A stretch of DNA of 64,000 bases, from assembly GCA_963812915.1 (NCBI GenBank), contig CAWEXB010000013.1, positions 186,001 to 250,000 of the forward strand, written 5' to 3'. Below the pieces are notes generated by a model, which ran no database searches, was not told the DNA's origin, and worked only from the letters and a program-made list of their open reading frames with translations. Every line of letters begins with the position of its first letter. Position 1 is the stretch's first letter. Made by a program: the position numbers and the translations under genes. This document shows, one piece after another, positions 17,186 to 24,997 of the stretch. The DNA comes from JACVRW01 sp963812915. Its GTDB lineage: Bacteria > Actinomycetota > Thermoleophilia > Solirubrobacterales > Thermoleophilaceae.

Positions 17186-18575
17186 TTGCGGATTCCTCCT
17201 CTTCGTCCTCGGCCAGAAGTCGCTGGCGGTGACGGCCCACGACGCTGGGCAGGAGCCCACCGCCCGCCGTCACGTTGATCACGGCCTGGTCCGATATGCG
17301 GGTGATCATCCCGGCATAGCGCCCGCCGATCCCGAACGGGTTGATGTTGAAGCGCTTGAGCCGCATCTGTACGTGCCCGTCCTCCACGGTGGGAAACATC
17401 TCCTCGGGCACGGGCACGTACTCCTGGACGACGAAGTCGCCGTCCTCGACGTGCTCCTCGATCAGCGCGTCCCAGCGCGCCTGCTCGGTCTCCATCCCCA
17501 GGGACACCCCGTGGCCGCCGTAGTCGGACGCGGGCTTGAGCACGAGCCGCTCGCGGTTGTCCGAGACGAACTGCAACAGGTCGACGACCCACTCGCCGTA
17601 GCTCGTGCGACCGGGGCGCAGCACGCGGGTCCAGGGGATCGTCTCGTCGATCACGCGCCGCTCGCGCTCTTCGACCAGATGGGCGAAGCGCGGGTCCTGG
17701 AGCAGCGCGAACAGCTTCTTGTTGTTGGCCACCCGCGCCCGGAAGGGGTTGACGATCGCGGCGCTCCGATCGCGCGCGGCCGCGATCAGGTCGCCTTCGG
17801 GCAGTTCCTCGAGCAGGGCGCGCCGGTAGACGAGCTGCACGGGCTCGTCACGCACACGCAGCTGCGAGCCGTCGTAGGTGACGTCCCCGAGCGTCCCCCA
17901 GAGCGCCTCGATGCCGGTGGCTTCCGCGGCGGCGCACGTGATCCGGAACTCGGGAACGGACGGGCTGTCCTCCACGTCCACGAGAGCCAGCCGCGGGATC
18001 TCGGGCAGATCGCTGCGCTCGTGCCGCAGCTCCCGATACGCCCCCAGCAGGGTCTCCATCAGGAGGGGCAGCATCGGCGTGTACGCGGTCTCGAACTCCG
18101 CCCTCACCCCGGGCAGGTCGATCGCCCGCCGCAGCCCCTCGTACAGCACGTCCGTGTAGCCGATGCCGGCCGGAGAGTCGGCGTTGAACTCGAGGAACTT
18201 CACGTCGTAGCCCTGAAGGAACGCGTCGAGACGGCAGATCCGCAGCGGCCGCGAGAAGCCGGGGTCGAGGCGAATGAGCGCGTCCTCGGAGGGGGGCACC
18301 GCCAGCTCGTCGCGCAGCCGGCCGTCCTCGGCGTAGGCGTCGCAGAAACGGTCGAGCACGGCCGAGAGAGAGGCCACGGCGCGGCGGACACGCCGCAGCT
18401 GGCCCGGAGAGACGAAGTGCGGCATCAGCACGAACGGGATCGTGTGGCCGGCGAACACCACGTCGTTCTCGGACAGCCAACGCTCGATCTCCTCCTCGAT
18501 GTCGGCGCAGCGGTCCCCCAGCTTCGAGAGCTCGACCAGGTGTTGGAGCTTCAGGTTGTTGACGTGGTCGATCAC
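17169..18575 (-). CDS. ATP-grasp family ligase (uncharacterised)
   Basis: 468 residues. The C-terminal half shows ATP-grasp features: NKKLFALLQDPRF, VLKPASDYGGHGVSLGMET (Lys and Gly-rich loop), VVQEYVPVPEE and MRLKRFNINPFGIGG (metal-binding Asn-type segment). The N-terminal half (CRLDAFLQGYDVKFLEFNAD, SPAGIGYTDVLYEGL) resembles circularly permuted ATP-grasp proteins related to glutathionylspermidine synthase. These enzymes join a carboxylate to an amine through an acyl-phosphate. Substrates are unknown. It is the first gene of a two-gene unit with the diiron protein and diverges from cax. Confidence 0.7.
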   Translation of the reverse strand: MIDHVNNLKLQHLVELSKLGDRCADIEEEIERWLSENDVVFAGHTIPFVLMPHFVSPGQLRRVRRAVASLSAVLDRFCDAYAEDGRLRDELAVPPSEDALIRLDPGFSRPLRICRLDAFLQGYDVKFLEFNADSPAGIGYTDVLYEGLRRAIDLPGVRAEFETAYTPMLPLLMETLLGAYRELRHERSDLPEIPRLALVDVEDSPSVPEFRITCAAAEATGIEALWGTLGDVTYDGSQLRVRDEPVQLVYRRALLEELPEGDLIAAARDRSAAIVNPFRARVANNKKLFALLQDPRFAHLVEERERRVIDETIPWTRVLRPGRTSYGEWVVDLLQFVSDNRERLVLKPASDYGGHGVSLGMETEQARWDALIEEHVEDGDFVVQEYVPVPEEMFPTVEDGHVQMRLKRFNINPFGIGGRYAGMITRISDQAVINVTAGGGLLPSVVGRHRQRLLAEDEEEESASEELV

Positions 18576-18613
18576 TCCTAGGTCCGAGGGTACCCCGTAG
18601 GCTTACCCGCCGC

Positions 18614-19696
18614 GTGCGCCCGATCTACTTCCTCGGCATCTTCATCCCGGTCGCGGTCGTCTTGGAGCTCGCGCACGCCGGCCCGGTGGTGGTGTTCGGC
18701 GTGGCGGCGCTCGCCGTAATCCCCTGCGCTGCCGTGATGGGCGAGGCGACGGAGGCGATCGCCGCGAAGACCGGCCCGGGCATCGGCGGCCTGCTGAACG
18801 TGACCTTCGGCAACGCGCCCGAGCTGATCATCGCGTTCTTCGCTCTCCTGGAGGGGCTGCAGGAGGTCGTGAAGGCGTCGATCGTGGGCTCGATCATCGG
18901 CAACATCCTGCTGGTCATGGGTGCCGCCATGCTGATCGGAGGCCTTCCGCGCGACAAGCAGACCTTCAGCCGCACGGCCGCAAATGCGCAGTCCGCAATG
19001 CTGCTGCTCGCGCTAGCCGCGCTGATCTTCCCCGCGGTCTTCCAACTCATCCACGGCGGCGGGCTGCCCGCCGTGGGCGAGGAGCGGGTGGACTTCGGCT
19101 CGGACCTCGAGACGCTCTCGTTCGGCGTGGCCATCATCCTGCTGCTCAGCTACGTCGCAGGGCTCTTCTTCTCGCTCAGGACCCACCGCTCCGTGTTCAA
19201 TCCCTTCGACGAGCAGGCCGAGGAGGAGGTGCACCACTGGTCGATCCGGCAGGCGGCGCTGTACCTGGCGGGGGCGGCGGTGCTAGTGGGCTTGATGAGC
19301 GAGATCCTGGTCGGCTCGATCAGCGAGGCCTCGGAGGAGATCGGGCTGTCGGAGTTCTTCGTCGGCGTCTTCATCGTCGCGATCGTCGGCAACGCCGCTG
19401 AGCACTGGGTGGCGGTGCTGGTGGCGGCCAAGGACAAGATGGACCTGGCCGTGAACATCGCGATCGGGTCGAGCGCCCAGATCGCCCTGTTCGTGGCGCC
19501 GTTGCTGGTGCTGCTCTCGTTCGTCGTCGGCCCCGACCCGATGGCGCTGGTCTTCAACGGCTACGAGCTCGGGGGCCTTCTGTTCGCCGTCCTGATCGCG
19601 AACTTCCTGACCCAGGACGGCGAGTCGAACTGGTTCGAGGGGGTGCAGCTGTTGGCGCTGTACGCCGTGCTCGGGCTGGTCTTCTACCTCGCCTGA
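18614..19696 (+). CDS. cax: Calcium/proton antiporter, CaCA family
   Basis: 360 residues with eleven or so hydrophobic segments. Both halves carry the CaCA alpha repeats: GEATEAIAAKTGPGIGGLLN followed by TFGNAPELIIAFFAL, and FVGVFIVAIVGNAAEHWVAV followed by AVNIAIGSSAQIALFVAP. GNAPE and GNAAE hold the transport Glu residues. An acidic loop (FDEQAEEEVHH) separates the halves, as usual in Cax. It exports Ca2+ in exchange for H+. It starts with GTG at 18614. Confidence 0.9.
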   Translation: MRPIYFLGIFIPVAVVLELAHAGPVVVFGVAALAVIPCAAVMGEATEAIAAKTGPGIGGLLNVTFGNAPELIIAFFALLEGLQEVVKASIVGSIIGNILLVMGAAMLIGGLPRDKQTFSRTAANAQSAMLLLALAALIFPAVFQLIHGGGLPAVGEERVDFGSDLETLSFGVAIILLLSYVAGLFFSLRTHRSVFNPFDEQAEEEVHHWSIRQAALYLAGAAVLVGLMSEILVGSISEASEEIGLSEFFVGVFIVAIVGNAAEHWVAVLVAAKDKMDLAVNIAIGSSAQIALFVAPLLVLLSFVVGPDPMALVFNGYELGGLLFAVLIANFLTQDGESNWFEGVQLLALYAVLGLVFYLA

Positions 19697-20108
19697 GGTT
19701 CGGCCGCGTCGGGCTTGAAACCGGCGGCAAGCTTGGCGGCGACCGCGAACTCCGCCGGTCGGCGGCCTGGGGCTCTCGCTTCCGGTTGTGCTTTCCCTCG
19801 GCCGGGGAGGTCTCCGTCGACCGCTTCGTCTGTGCAGGCCGTTCAGCGGCCGGGTACGGGGTAAGGGTCCGACGCGGCTGGCGTCCGCCCGGACCGGTGG
19901 CGGTCGAATGCCCGCTCGAACCGAGCACCGAGGCGACGCGTTCGACCTTCTGCGGGATTAGGCCGCGAAAGGTCGAACGCGTCGTTCGGGCCGGACCGGG
20001 CGGCACCGTCCACGCCACCCTTACCCAGCCCAAGAAACGCCGGCGTAGGCAGACGGCCAGCAGAGGGCGGAGTATCCTCACCCGCCCAGGATGGCGGCGC
20101 GTTTGGCG
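19697..20108. other. 412 bp convergent intergenic region containing repeat copy B
   Basis: It lies between the stops of cax (+) and clpP (-). It holds repeat copy B and an outer GGGTAAGGGT / ACCCTTACCC pair (19858-19867 with 20017-20026). No coding frame is convincing. The position fits a bidirectional terminator. Confidence 0.5.
19935..20045. repeat. Palindromic intergenic repeat, copy B
   Basis: GACGCGTTCGACCTT (19935-19949) pairs exactly with AAGGTCGAACGCGTC (19969-19983) around a 19 nt loop, CTGCGGGATTAGGCCGCGA. After about 40 bp comes the shared tail CACCCTTACCCAGCCCAAG..CGCCGGCG (to 20045). Loop and tail match copy C closely. Confidence 0.8.
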
Positions 20109-20756
20109 CTAGCCGACCGCCGCGCGCGCGAAGCCCGACGGCGTGCGACGCAGTTCGCGCTCCATGATGATCCGGTCCACCAGTCCGTAGTCCACGGCCT
20201 GCTCGGCGCTGAAGAAGCGGTCGCGATCCATGTCGTCGTGGATCCGCTCCGGGTCCTGTCCGGTGTGGCGCGCGTAGATCTCCTCGAGCCGCCGCCTCAG
20301 CTCCAGGATCTCGCGGGCGTGGATCTCGATGTCCGAGGACTGCCCCTGGAATCCGGACGTCGGCTGGTGGATCAGGATGCGCGCGTTCGGGAGCGTCAGG
20401 CGCTTGCCCCGGGCCCCACCCGCCAGGATGAGCGAGCCCGCCGACATGGCCATCCCGTAGCAGATGGTCTGCACGTCGGGCCGCACGTACTGCATGGCGT
20501 CGTAGATCGCGAGGCCCGCGTGCAGCGAGCCGCCGGGGGAGTTCACGTACACGGAGACGTCCTTGTCAGGGTCGTCGGACTCGAGGTGGATCAGCTGGGC
20601 GACCACCAGGTTCGCGAGCTCGTCGTCGATGGGCTGGCCGATGAAGATGATGCGCTCGTTCAGGAGCCGCGAGTAGATGTCGAACGAGCGCTCGCCGCGC
20701 GAGGTCTGCTCGAGGACCATCGGGACGAGGGAGCTGTGAGCGCGGCCGATCTGCAC
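20109..20756 (-). CDS. clpP: ATP-dependent Clp protease proteolytic subunit
   Basis: 215 residues from a GTG at 20756, with GGAG upstream. ClpP hallmarks: SRLLNERIIFIGQPIDDELANLVVAQL, VYVNSPGGSLHAGLAIYD, the catalytic Ser in CYGMAMSAGSLILAGG, the catalytic His in NARILIHQP, and the third triad member in DRFFSAEQAVDYGLVDRI. It forms the tetradecameric chamber working with ClpX/ClpC. No second clpP or clpX lies beside it, unlike the usual clpP1P2X locus, so this is probably an extra copy. It diverges from an SRPBCC-ArsR pair across two strong palindromes that may also affect its promoter. Confidence 0.9.
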   Translation of the reverse strand: MQIGRAHSSLVPMVLEQTSRGERSFDIYSRLLNERIIFIGQPIDDELANLVVAQLIHLESDDPDKDVSVYVNSPGGSLHAGLAIYDAMQYVRPDVQTICYGMAMSAGSLILAGGARGKRLTLPNARILIHQPTSGFQGQSSDIEIHAREILELRRRLEEIYARHTGQDPERIHDDMDRDRFFSAEQAVDYGLVDRIIMERELRRTPSGFARAAVG

Positions 20757-20779
20757 TGGGGAATCTCCTATCGCTAGAC

Positions 20780-20797
20780 TGCAACCGTCTGGTTGCA
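20780..20797. promoter_or_regulatory. Palindromic operator 1 (ArsR-type candidate)
   Basis: TGCAACC-GTCT-GGTTGCA is a perfect 7 bp dyad in the clpP/SRPBCC divergent interval. It is repeated 25 bp away with the same arms, which indicates a dimeric regulator, most simply the ArsR protein encoded two genes downstream. Confidence 0.6.
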
Positions 20798-20804
20798 CGA
20801 GAAT

Positions 20805-20822
20805 AGCAACCGATTGGTTGCA
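20805..20822. promoter_or_regulatory. Palindromic operator 2 (ArsR-type candidate)
   Basis: The site reads AGCAACC-GATT-GGTTGCA, with GCAACC/GGTTGC arms identical to operator 1, ending 16 bp before the SRPBCC ATG. It would overlap the promoter or ribosome-loading region of the SRPBCC-ArsR unit, fitting autorepression. Confidence 0.6.
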
Positions 20823-20838
20823 GGTCCCGGAGGTCCAC

Positions 20839-21222
20839 ATGGAACATGCGGTCGAGCGCGAACTGGTCGTCCCGGAGCCCAGGGAGGAGGTTTGGCACTC
20901 CCTCGCCGAGCCTGAGTGGCTGGGCGAGAACGCGGCAATCGACCCGAGACCCGCGGGCGAGGTTCGTGCCGGCGAGCGCGCCGGCTTCGTCGAAGAGGCC
21001 GATGCGCCGCGGCGGCTCGTGTTCTGGTGGAGCGAGCCCGGCGACGAGGCGAGCCGGGTGGAGCTCGAGTTGCACGACGTCGAGGAGGGGACGCTGATCC
21101 GGGTGACGGAGTCGCGCCCGCTCGCGCTGCTCGACGCCTACGGCCGCGACCTTGCCACCGAGCTAGGCGTTTCGCGACCGGGGATGCCGGAGATGCTGGC
21201 CGGGGCCGGGTCGCTTCGCTGA
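20839..21222 (+). CDS. SRPBCC (AHSA1/START-like) domain protein
   Basis: 127 residues from an ATG with GGAGG five bases upstream. AHSA1-type pattern: VERELVVPEPREEVWHSLAEPEWLG, GERAGFVEEADAPRRLVFWW, SRVELELHDVEEGTLIRVTES. Its stop overlaps the ArsR start (TGATG). Such ArsR-SRPBCC pairs are common in actinobacteria, and their ligand is usually unknown. Confidence 0.8.
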   Translation: MEHAVERELVVPEPREEVWHSLAEPEWLGENAAIDPRPAGEVRAGERAGFVEEADAPRRLVFWWSEPGDEASRVELELHDVEEGTLIRVTESRPLALLDAYGRDLATELGVSRPGMPEMLAGAGSLR

Positions 21223-21557
21223 TGGCGGTCGACCCCGCGGACGCCGTCTTTGCGGCTCTATCCGACGGCACGCGCCGAAACCTGCTGGCCCTCCTCGGTT
21301 CGGGCGGCGAGGCGAGCGCGACCGACCTGGCGCGCCGGCTGCCGGTCAGCCGCCAGGCGATTCAGAAGCATCTCGGCACCCTGGCGGATGCGGGCCTGGT
21401 GGCGGCGCGCCGTTCCGGGCGCGAGGTCCTCTTCAGGCCGACCCCCGCCCCCATGTCCGAGGCGATGGCATGGATGGCCGAGGTTGGCGGCCAGTGGGAC
21501 GACCGCCTCGCGGCGCTTGAGCGGCAGCTCGGCCGGGCGCGATCCGCGAGCGCGTAG
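21222..21557 (+). CDS. ArsR-family transcriptional regulator
   Basis: 111 residues with an ArsR/SmtB winged helix: DAVFAALSDGTRRNLLALLGSG, SATDLARRLPVSRQAIQKHLGTL, and ADAGLVAARRSGREVLFRP. The metal-binding CVC motif of classical ArsR/SmtB is absent, so it is not a metal sensor of that type. It belongs to the SRPBCC-linked group. It probably binds the two GCAACC palindromes upstream of its operon. Confidence 0.85.
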   Translation: MAVDPADAVFAALSDGTRRNLLALLGSGGEASATDLARRLPVSRQAIQKHLGTLADAGLVAARRSGREVLFRPTPAPMSEAMAWMAEVGGQWDDRLAALERQLGRARSASA

Positions 21558-21578
21558 CGCCTAAGGGTCCGACGGGCC

Positions 21579-22616
21579 CTAACCTCGCTGGGCGCGTGCG
21601 CTCTCCTCGAGGTTTGCCGCGGGCTCTGAGCCGTCCGCGCCGACCTCCTGCTTCACCGACTCCACTCGCTCCTCGCGCAACCGTTCCACGTCGGGGTCGC
21701 GACGGTCGGCGATCACCGAGGCGAGGATGCCGACCGTGAAGGCCACCGCGATCACCGCGAAGCTGGCGATCGGCCCGATCTCCACGATGTCCTCGATCAA
21801 CAGCTTCACTCCCACCAGTCCCAGCACGATCGCGATCGTCTCGTCCAGGTACCGGAAGCGTGCGATCAGGCTCTCCACCAGCACGAACAGCGCGCGCAGC
21901 CCGAGAAGCGCGAACACGTTCCCCATCCAGATGATCAGCGGGTCGCGGGTGATCGCGAAGGCGGCCGGGATCGAATCGATCGCGAAGGCGAGGTCGGCGA
22001 ACACGATTGCGGCCAGGCAGAGGAAGAGCGGCGTCGCGTAGCGCCGGCCGTCGCGCTTCACGAACCAGTGCCGGCCGTGGAACTCGCTCGTGACCGGGTA
22101 GAACCGCCGCACCAGGCGGACCATGAAGTTGCGGTCCGGGTCGACGTTCTCCTGCACCCCCTGGAAGACCCGGTAGGCCAGCACGATCAGCGCGGCGCCG
22201 AGCGGATAGATCACGAAATGGAACTGCTCGATCAGGGCGCTGCCGGCGAGGATGAAGATTCCCCGCAGGACCAGGGCCGCGACGATGCCCCAGTACAGCA
22301 GCCGCGGCCGGCGCTCGTAGGGGACGCCGAAGTACGCGAACAGGATGAGGAAGACGAACAGGTTGTCGAGCGACAGAGTGCGCTCGATCAGGTAGACCGT
22401 GGTGTAGAGGACGGCGTCCTCGCTGCCCTCGAGCAGCAGCACGGGGATGATCGCGAGCAGCGACACCGCGAGCCACCCGATCGACCAGATGACGGCCTCG
22501 CGGAAGTTCGCCTCGCGCCCTCGCGCGAAGAAGTGGAGGTCGACCCAGAGGAAGGCGAACACCGCGACGATCAGCCCGGCGAACAGCGCAACGTCGGCGG
22601 CGGTCACCACCAGCAC
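21579..22616 (-). CDS. TerC-family integral membrane protein
   Basis: 345 residues with nine hydrophobic segments. TerC signatures: ERTLSLDNLFVFLILFAYFGVP, a second acidic pair in ADLAFAIDSIPAAFAIT, and WMGNVFALLGLRALFVLVESL. The sequence FLWVDLHFFARGREANFREAVIWS gives the usual N-terminal domain. TerC/Alx proteins are linked to metal (Mn2+) efflux and tellurium resistance. The C-terminus has a charged tail of about 40 residues. It starts with GTG at 22616, 14 bp from the divergent aldo/keto reductase gene. Confidence 0.9.
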   Translation of the reverse strand: MLVVTAADVALFAGLIVAVFAFLWVDLHFFARGREANFREAVIWSIGWLAVSLLAIIPVLLLEGSEDAVLYTTVYLIERTLSLDNLFVFLILFAYFGVPYERRPRLLYWGIVAALVLRGIFILAGSALIEQFHFVIYPLGAALIVLAYRVFQGVQENVDPDRNFMVRLVRRFYPVTSEFHGRHWFVKRDGRRYATPLFLCLAAIVFADLAFAIDSIPAAFAITRDPLIIWMGNVFALLGLRALFVLVESLIARFRYLDETIAIVLGLVGVKLLIEDIVEIGPIASFAVIAVAFTVGILASVIADRRDPDVERLREERVESVKQEVGADGSEPAANLEESARAQRG

Positions 22617-22630
22617 CTTAGAGTGATGGC

Positions 22631-23784
22631 ATGAGCAGTCACGTTGCGATCGGCACCTGGAGCGGCGGGCGCTTCATGCGCTTCGGCGAGCCCATCCACG
22701 GAGGAGCGCCTCGAGACGCTCCTTCGCCCCGGCGGCGGCATCCGGACAGTGATGACGGCCGACGTCTACGGCGAGGGCGAGGCCGACGGGCTGCTCGGCA
22801 GGGCGCTCGCTGGCCTGCCGCGCTCGGAGTACGAGCTCGTCGGCGCGATCGGACACGACTTCTACACCGGCGAGCGCGAGGGTCCCAGGGGCTATCCCCG
22901 CTTCACCGATCCGCGCCTGCGCGCTCCCGGTGGCTACCGCGACTACGTGCGCATGGCCACCGAGCGCAGCCTGGAACGGCTCGGCGTCCCGTCGTTCGAC
23001 CTGTTGCTCCTGCACAACCCCGACCGGCGCGGGTTCGAGTCGCCGGAGGTATGGGAGGCGCTCCGCGAGCTGCGCGACGAGGGGCTGACCGGACGGTTGG
23101 GCGTGGCCCCCGGCCCCGCCAACGGCTTCACCCTCGACCTGATCGGCTGCTTCGAGCGCTACGGCGAGCTGATCGACTGGGCGATGGTGATCCTGAATCC
23201 GCTCGAGCCCTGGCCCGGGGAGCTTGCCATCGCTGCCGCGCCGGCGCACGACGTCAGGCTGATCACGCGTGTCGTGGACTACGGCGGCATGTTCCATGAC
23301 GACGTACTACCCGGGCACGAGTTCCCGCAGCACGATCACCGCACCTTCCGCCCCGAGGGCTGGGTGGAGGCCGGACGCGAGCGGCTCGAGCAGATGCGTC
23401 CATACGCAGAGCGCCACGACCTGACGATGCTCCAGCTGGCCTGCGCCTGGAACCTCGCCCACGCCGGCGTCGAGTGCGTCGTTCCGACGCTGATTCAGGA
23501 GCCGGGTCCGGATGCCAAGCCGATCGAACGCAAGCGCGAGGAGCTCGCCGGCGTGTCGGCGGCGCCCGCCCTCTCGCCGGCCGAGGTCGCCGAGATTCGG
23601 GCCATTGGAGACAACCACGGCTGCATGGCTCTCAAGGGGGCGACGCCCGATCAGCGAGGGCGACGAGCGGCCGGACCGCTGGCCAGTGGGGCCGGAGCTG
23701 GCTGGCGTGGCCGAGCGCTGGGGCATCGACCCCGACCGGGACCTCCGCGTGCGTACGCCCCTCGTCGCGAGGAGAGCGCGCTGA
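22631..23784 (+). CDS. Aldo/keto reductase family protein (two frameshifts)
   Basis: About 384 residues across two single-base shifts. The frame MSSHVAIGTWSGGRFMRFGE changes near 22698-22706 to EERLETLLRPGGGIRTVMTADVYG, and near 23635-23650 (beside a GGGGG run) to EGDERPDRWPVGPELAGVAE, ending ARRAR. Both fit one extra base. The AKR barrel pattern is seen: ADVYGEGEADGLLGRAL (Asp/Tyr region), DLLLLHNPD, GLTGRLGVAPGPANG, and LQLACAWNLAHAGVECVVPTL. AKRs reduce carbonyls with NADPH, and the substrate is unknown. The intact reading on both sides of each shift argues for sequence error, not decay. Confidence 0.7.
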
Positions 23785-23819
23785 GCAGCGGGTTGCCCTA
23801 GCGCTTCGGGGGCCGCCGG

Positions 23820-24959
23820 CTACGGCTGCTTCAGCAGCTCGGCGCAGTTCTGCAAGGCTTCGGTGTCGCCCGAGCGGGCGTCGTCGAGGCACTCGGCGTA
23901 GTCGCGGAATGCCTCCTCGGGCTCCGTGCCGGAGTCGTCGGGCGCGGTCTCGCCGTCGACGTCGCCGCCCGGCGCGGTCACGTCCGGCTCGCCCGTCCCG
24001 AGCTCGCCGTGATCGGTGGGGGCGTCGTCGCCTCCTCCAAGCTCGATCAGCGCGTCGAGCCCGCCGAGTGTGCGCGACAGCTTGGCGAGCGGTCGGGCCT
24101 TCCGGGGAGGCTCGATCTCCTGATCGCCGTTCACGTCCCGGAACTCGACCGAGAACTGGATCTCGCCGCCCTCGAGCCCGTCGAACTCCTCGCGGCGATC
24201 CTGTGGCACCTCGAACTCGATTCGGCTGGACACCCGGCGGACGATGCGGTCCTGGTTGCCGACGTAGACCTCGAAGGTCGCCTCCTTCACGACCTCGCCG
24301 ATCTTCCGGATGTCCTCCCGGCTGAGCGGGCCCGCCGGCGGCTGGCCCGTGGCCCCGCCGATCGCAGAGCCCGACCTGCGCACGAAGCGGTTCAGGTCGC
24401 TCAGCAGGGCGTCGACGTCGAGCGTGCCGGACAGGTGGCTCGTCTCGACGCCCGCGACGTCCTCCTCGCCCTTGTCCTCGGCCAGCAACACCCATGACCG
24501 CGGGTCGAGCCCCAGCGCGCGCACCGAGCTGTGCCGTCGCTGGGTGCGGGCGAAGGCCCGGCTTGTCCGGCGGACCTCGGATGCGGGCTGCTCGTAGTAG
24601 ACGTCCTGGAACTTCACGAACGCCCGGTCTCCGGTCGAGAGGAAGCCGGTGGTCACGGTCTGGCCGCCGCCGTCGGTGCCGATCTCGACCTCGAGGTCGA
24701 CCGAGGGAAGCTTGCCCCGGTTCGTGCGAAACGGTCCGGCCGCCTGGATTCGGAGCGGCCGGTCGAACACCGGACTGCCCTCGAGCCGGACTTCGGCATC
24801 GAGCTTCAGATCGGCGCTGCGCATCTCCTGACTGAAGGCGGCGTTGACCAATCCCTGGCGGTCCTCCGTCTCGCCTCCGTCGCCGCAGGAGGCGAGCGCC
24901 AGCAGAGCGAACAGCAGCGGCAGAAGCACACGGCGCACGCTCGGCAGAATAGTGGGCAC
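23820..24959 (-). CDS. Lipoprotein (hypothetical)
   Basis: 379 residues. The signal peptide ends in a lipobox (FALLALASC), giving lipidation at the Cys near residue 25. A GTG seven codons later (24938) is an equally good start. The mature part has beta-strand repeats like LppX/LolA-type lipid carriers (AEVRLEGSPVFDRPLRIQA, GDRAFVKFQDVYYEQP, VYVGNQDRIVRRVSSRIEFE) and a Gly/Asp-rich acidic linker before a helical tail with two Cys (YAECLDD, LQNCAELL). It probably sits on the outer face of the membrane. No specific function is recognised. Confidence 0.6.
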   Translation of the reverse strand: MPTILPSVRRVLLPLLFALLALASCGDGGETEDRQGLVNAAFSQEMRSADLKLDAEVRLEGSPVFDRPLRIQAAGPFRTNRGKLPSVDLEVEIGTDGGGQTVTTGFLSTGDRAFVKFQDVYYEQPASEVRRTSRAFARTQRRHSSVRALGLDPRSWVLLAEDKGEEDVAGVETSHLSGTLDVDALLSDLNRFVRRSGSAIGGATGQPPAGPLSREDIRKIGEVVKEATFEVYVGNQDRIVRRVSSRIEFEVPQDRREEFDGLEGGEIQFSVEFRDVNGDQEIEPPRKARPLAKLSRTLGGLDALIELGGGDDAPTDHGELGTGEPDVTAPGGDVDGETAPDDSGTEPEEAFRDYAECLDDARSGDTEALQNCAELLKQP

Positions 24960-24997
24960 ACCGCAACTCGCCGCCGCTATTCACGTTGGATAATCGG

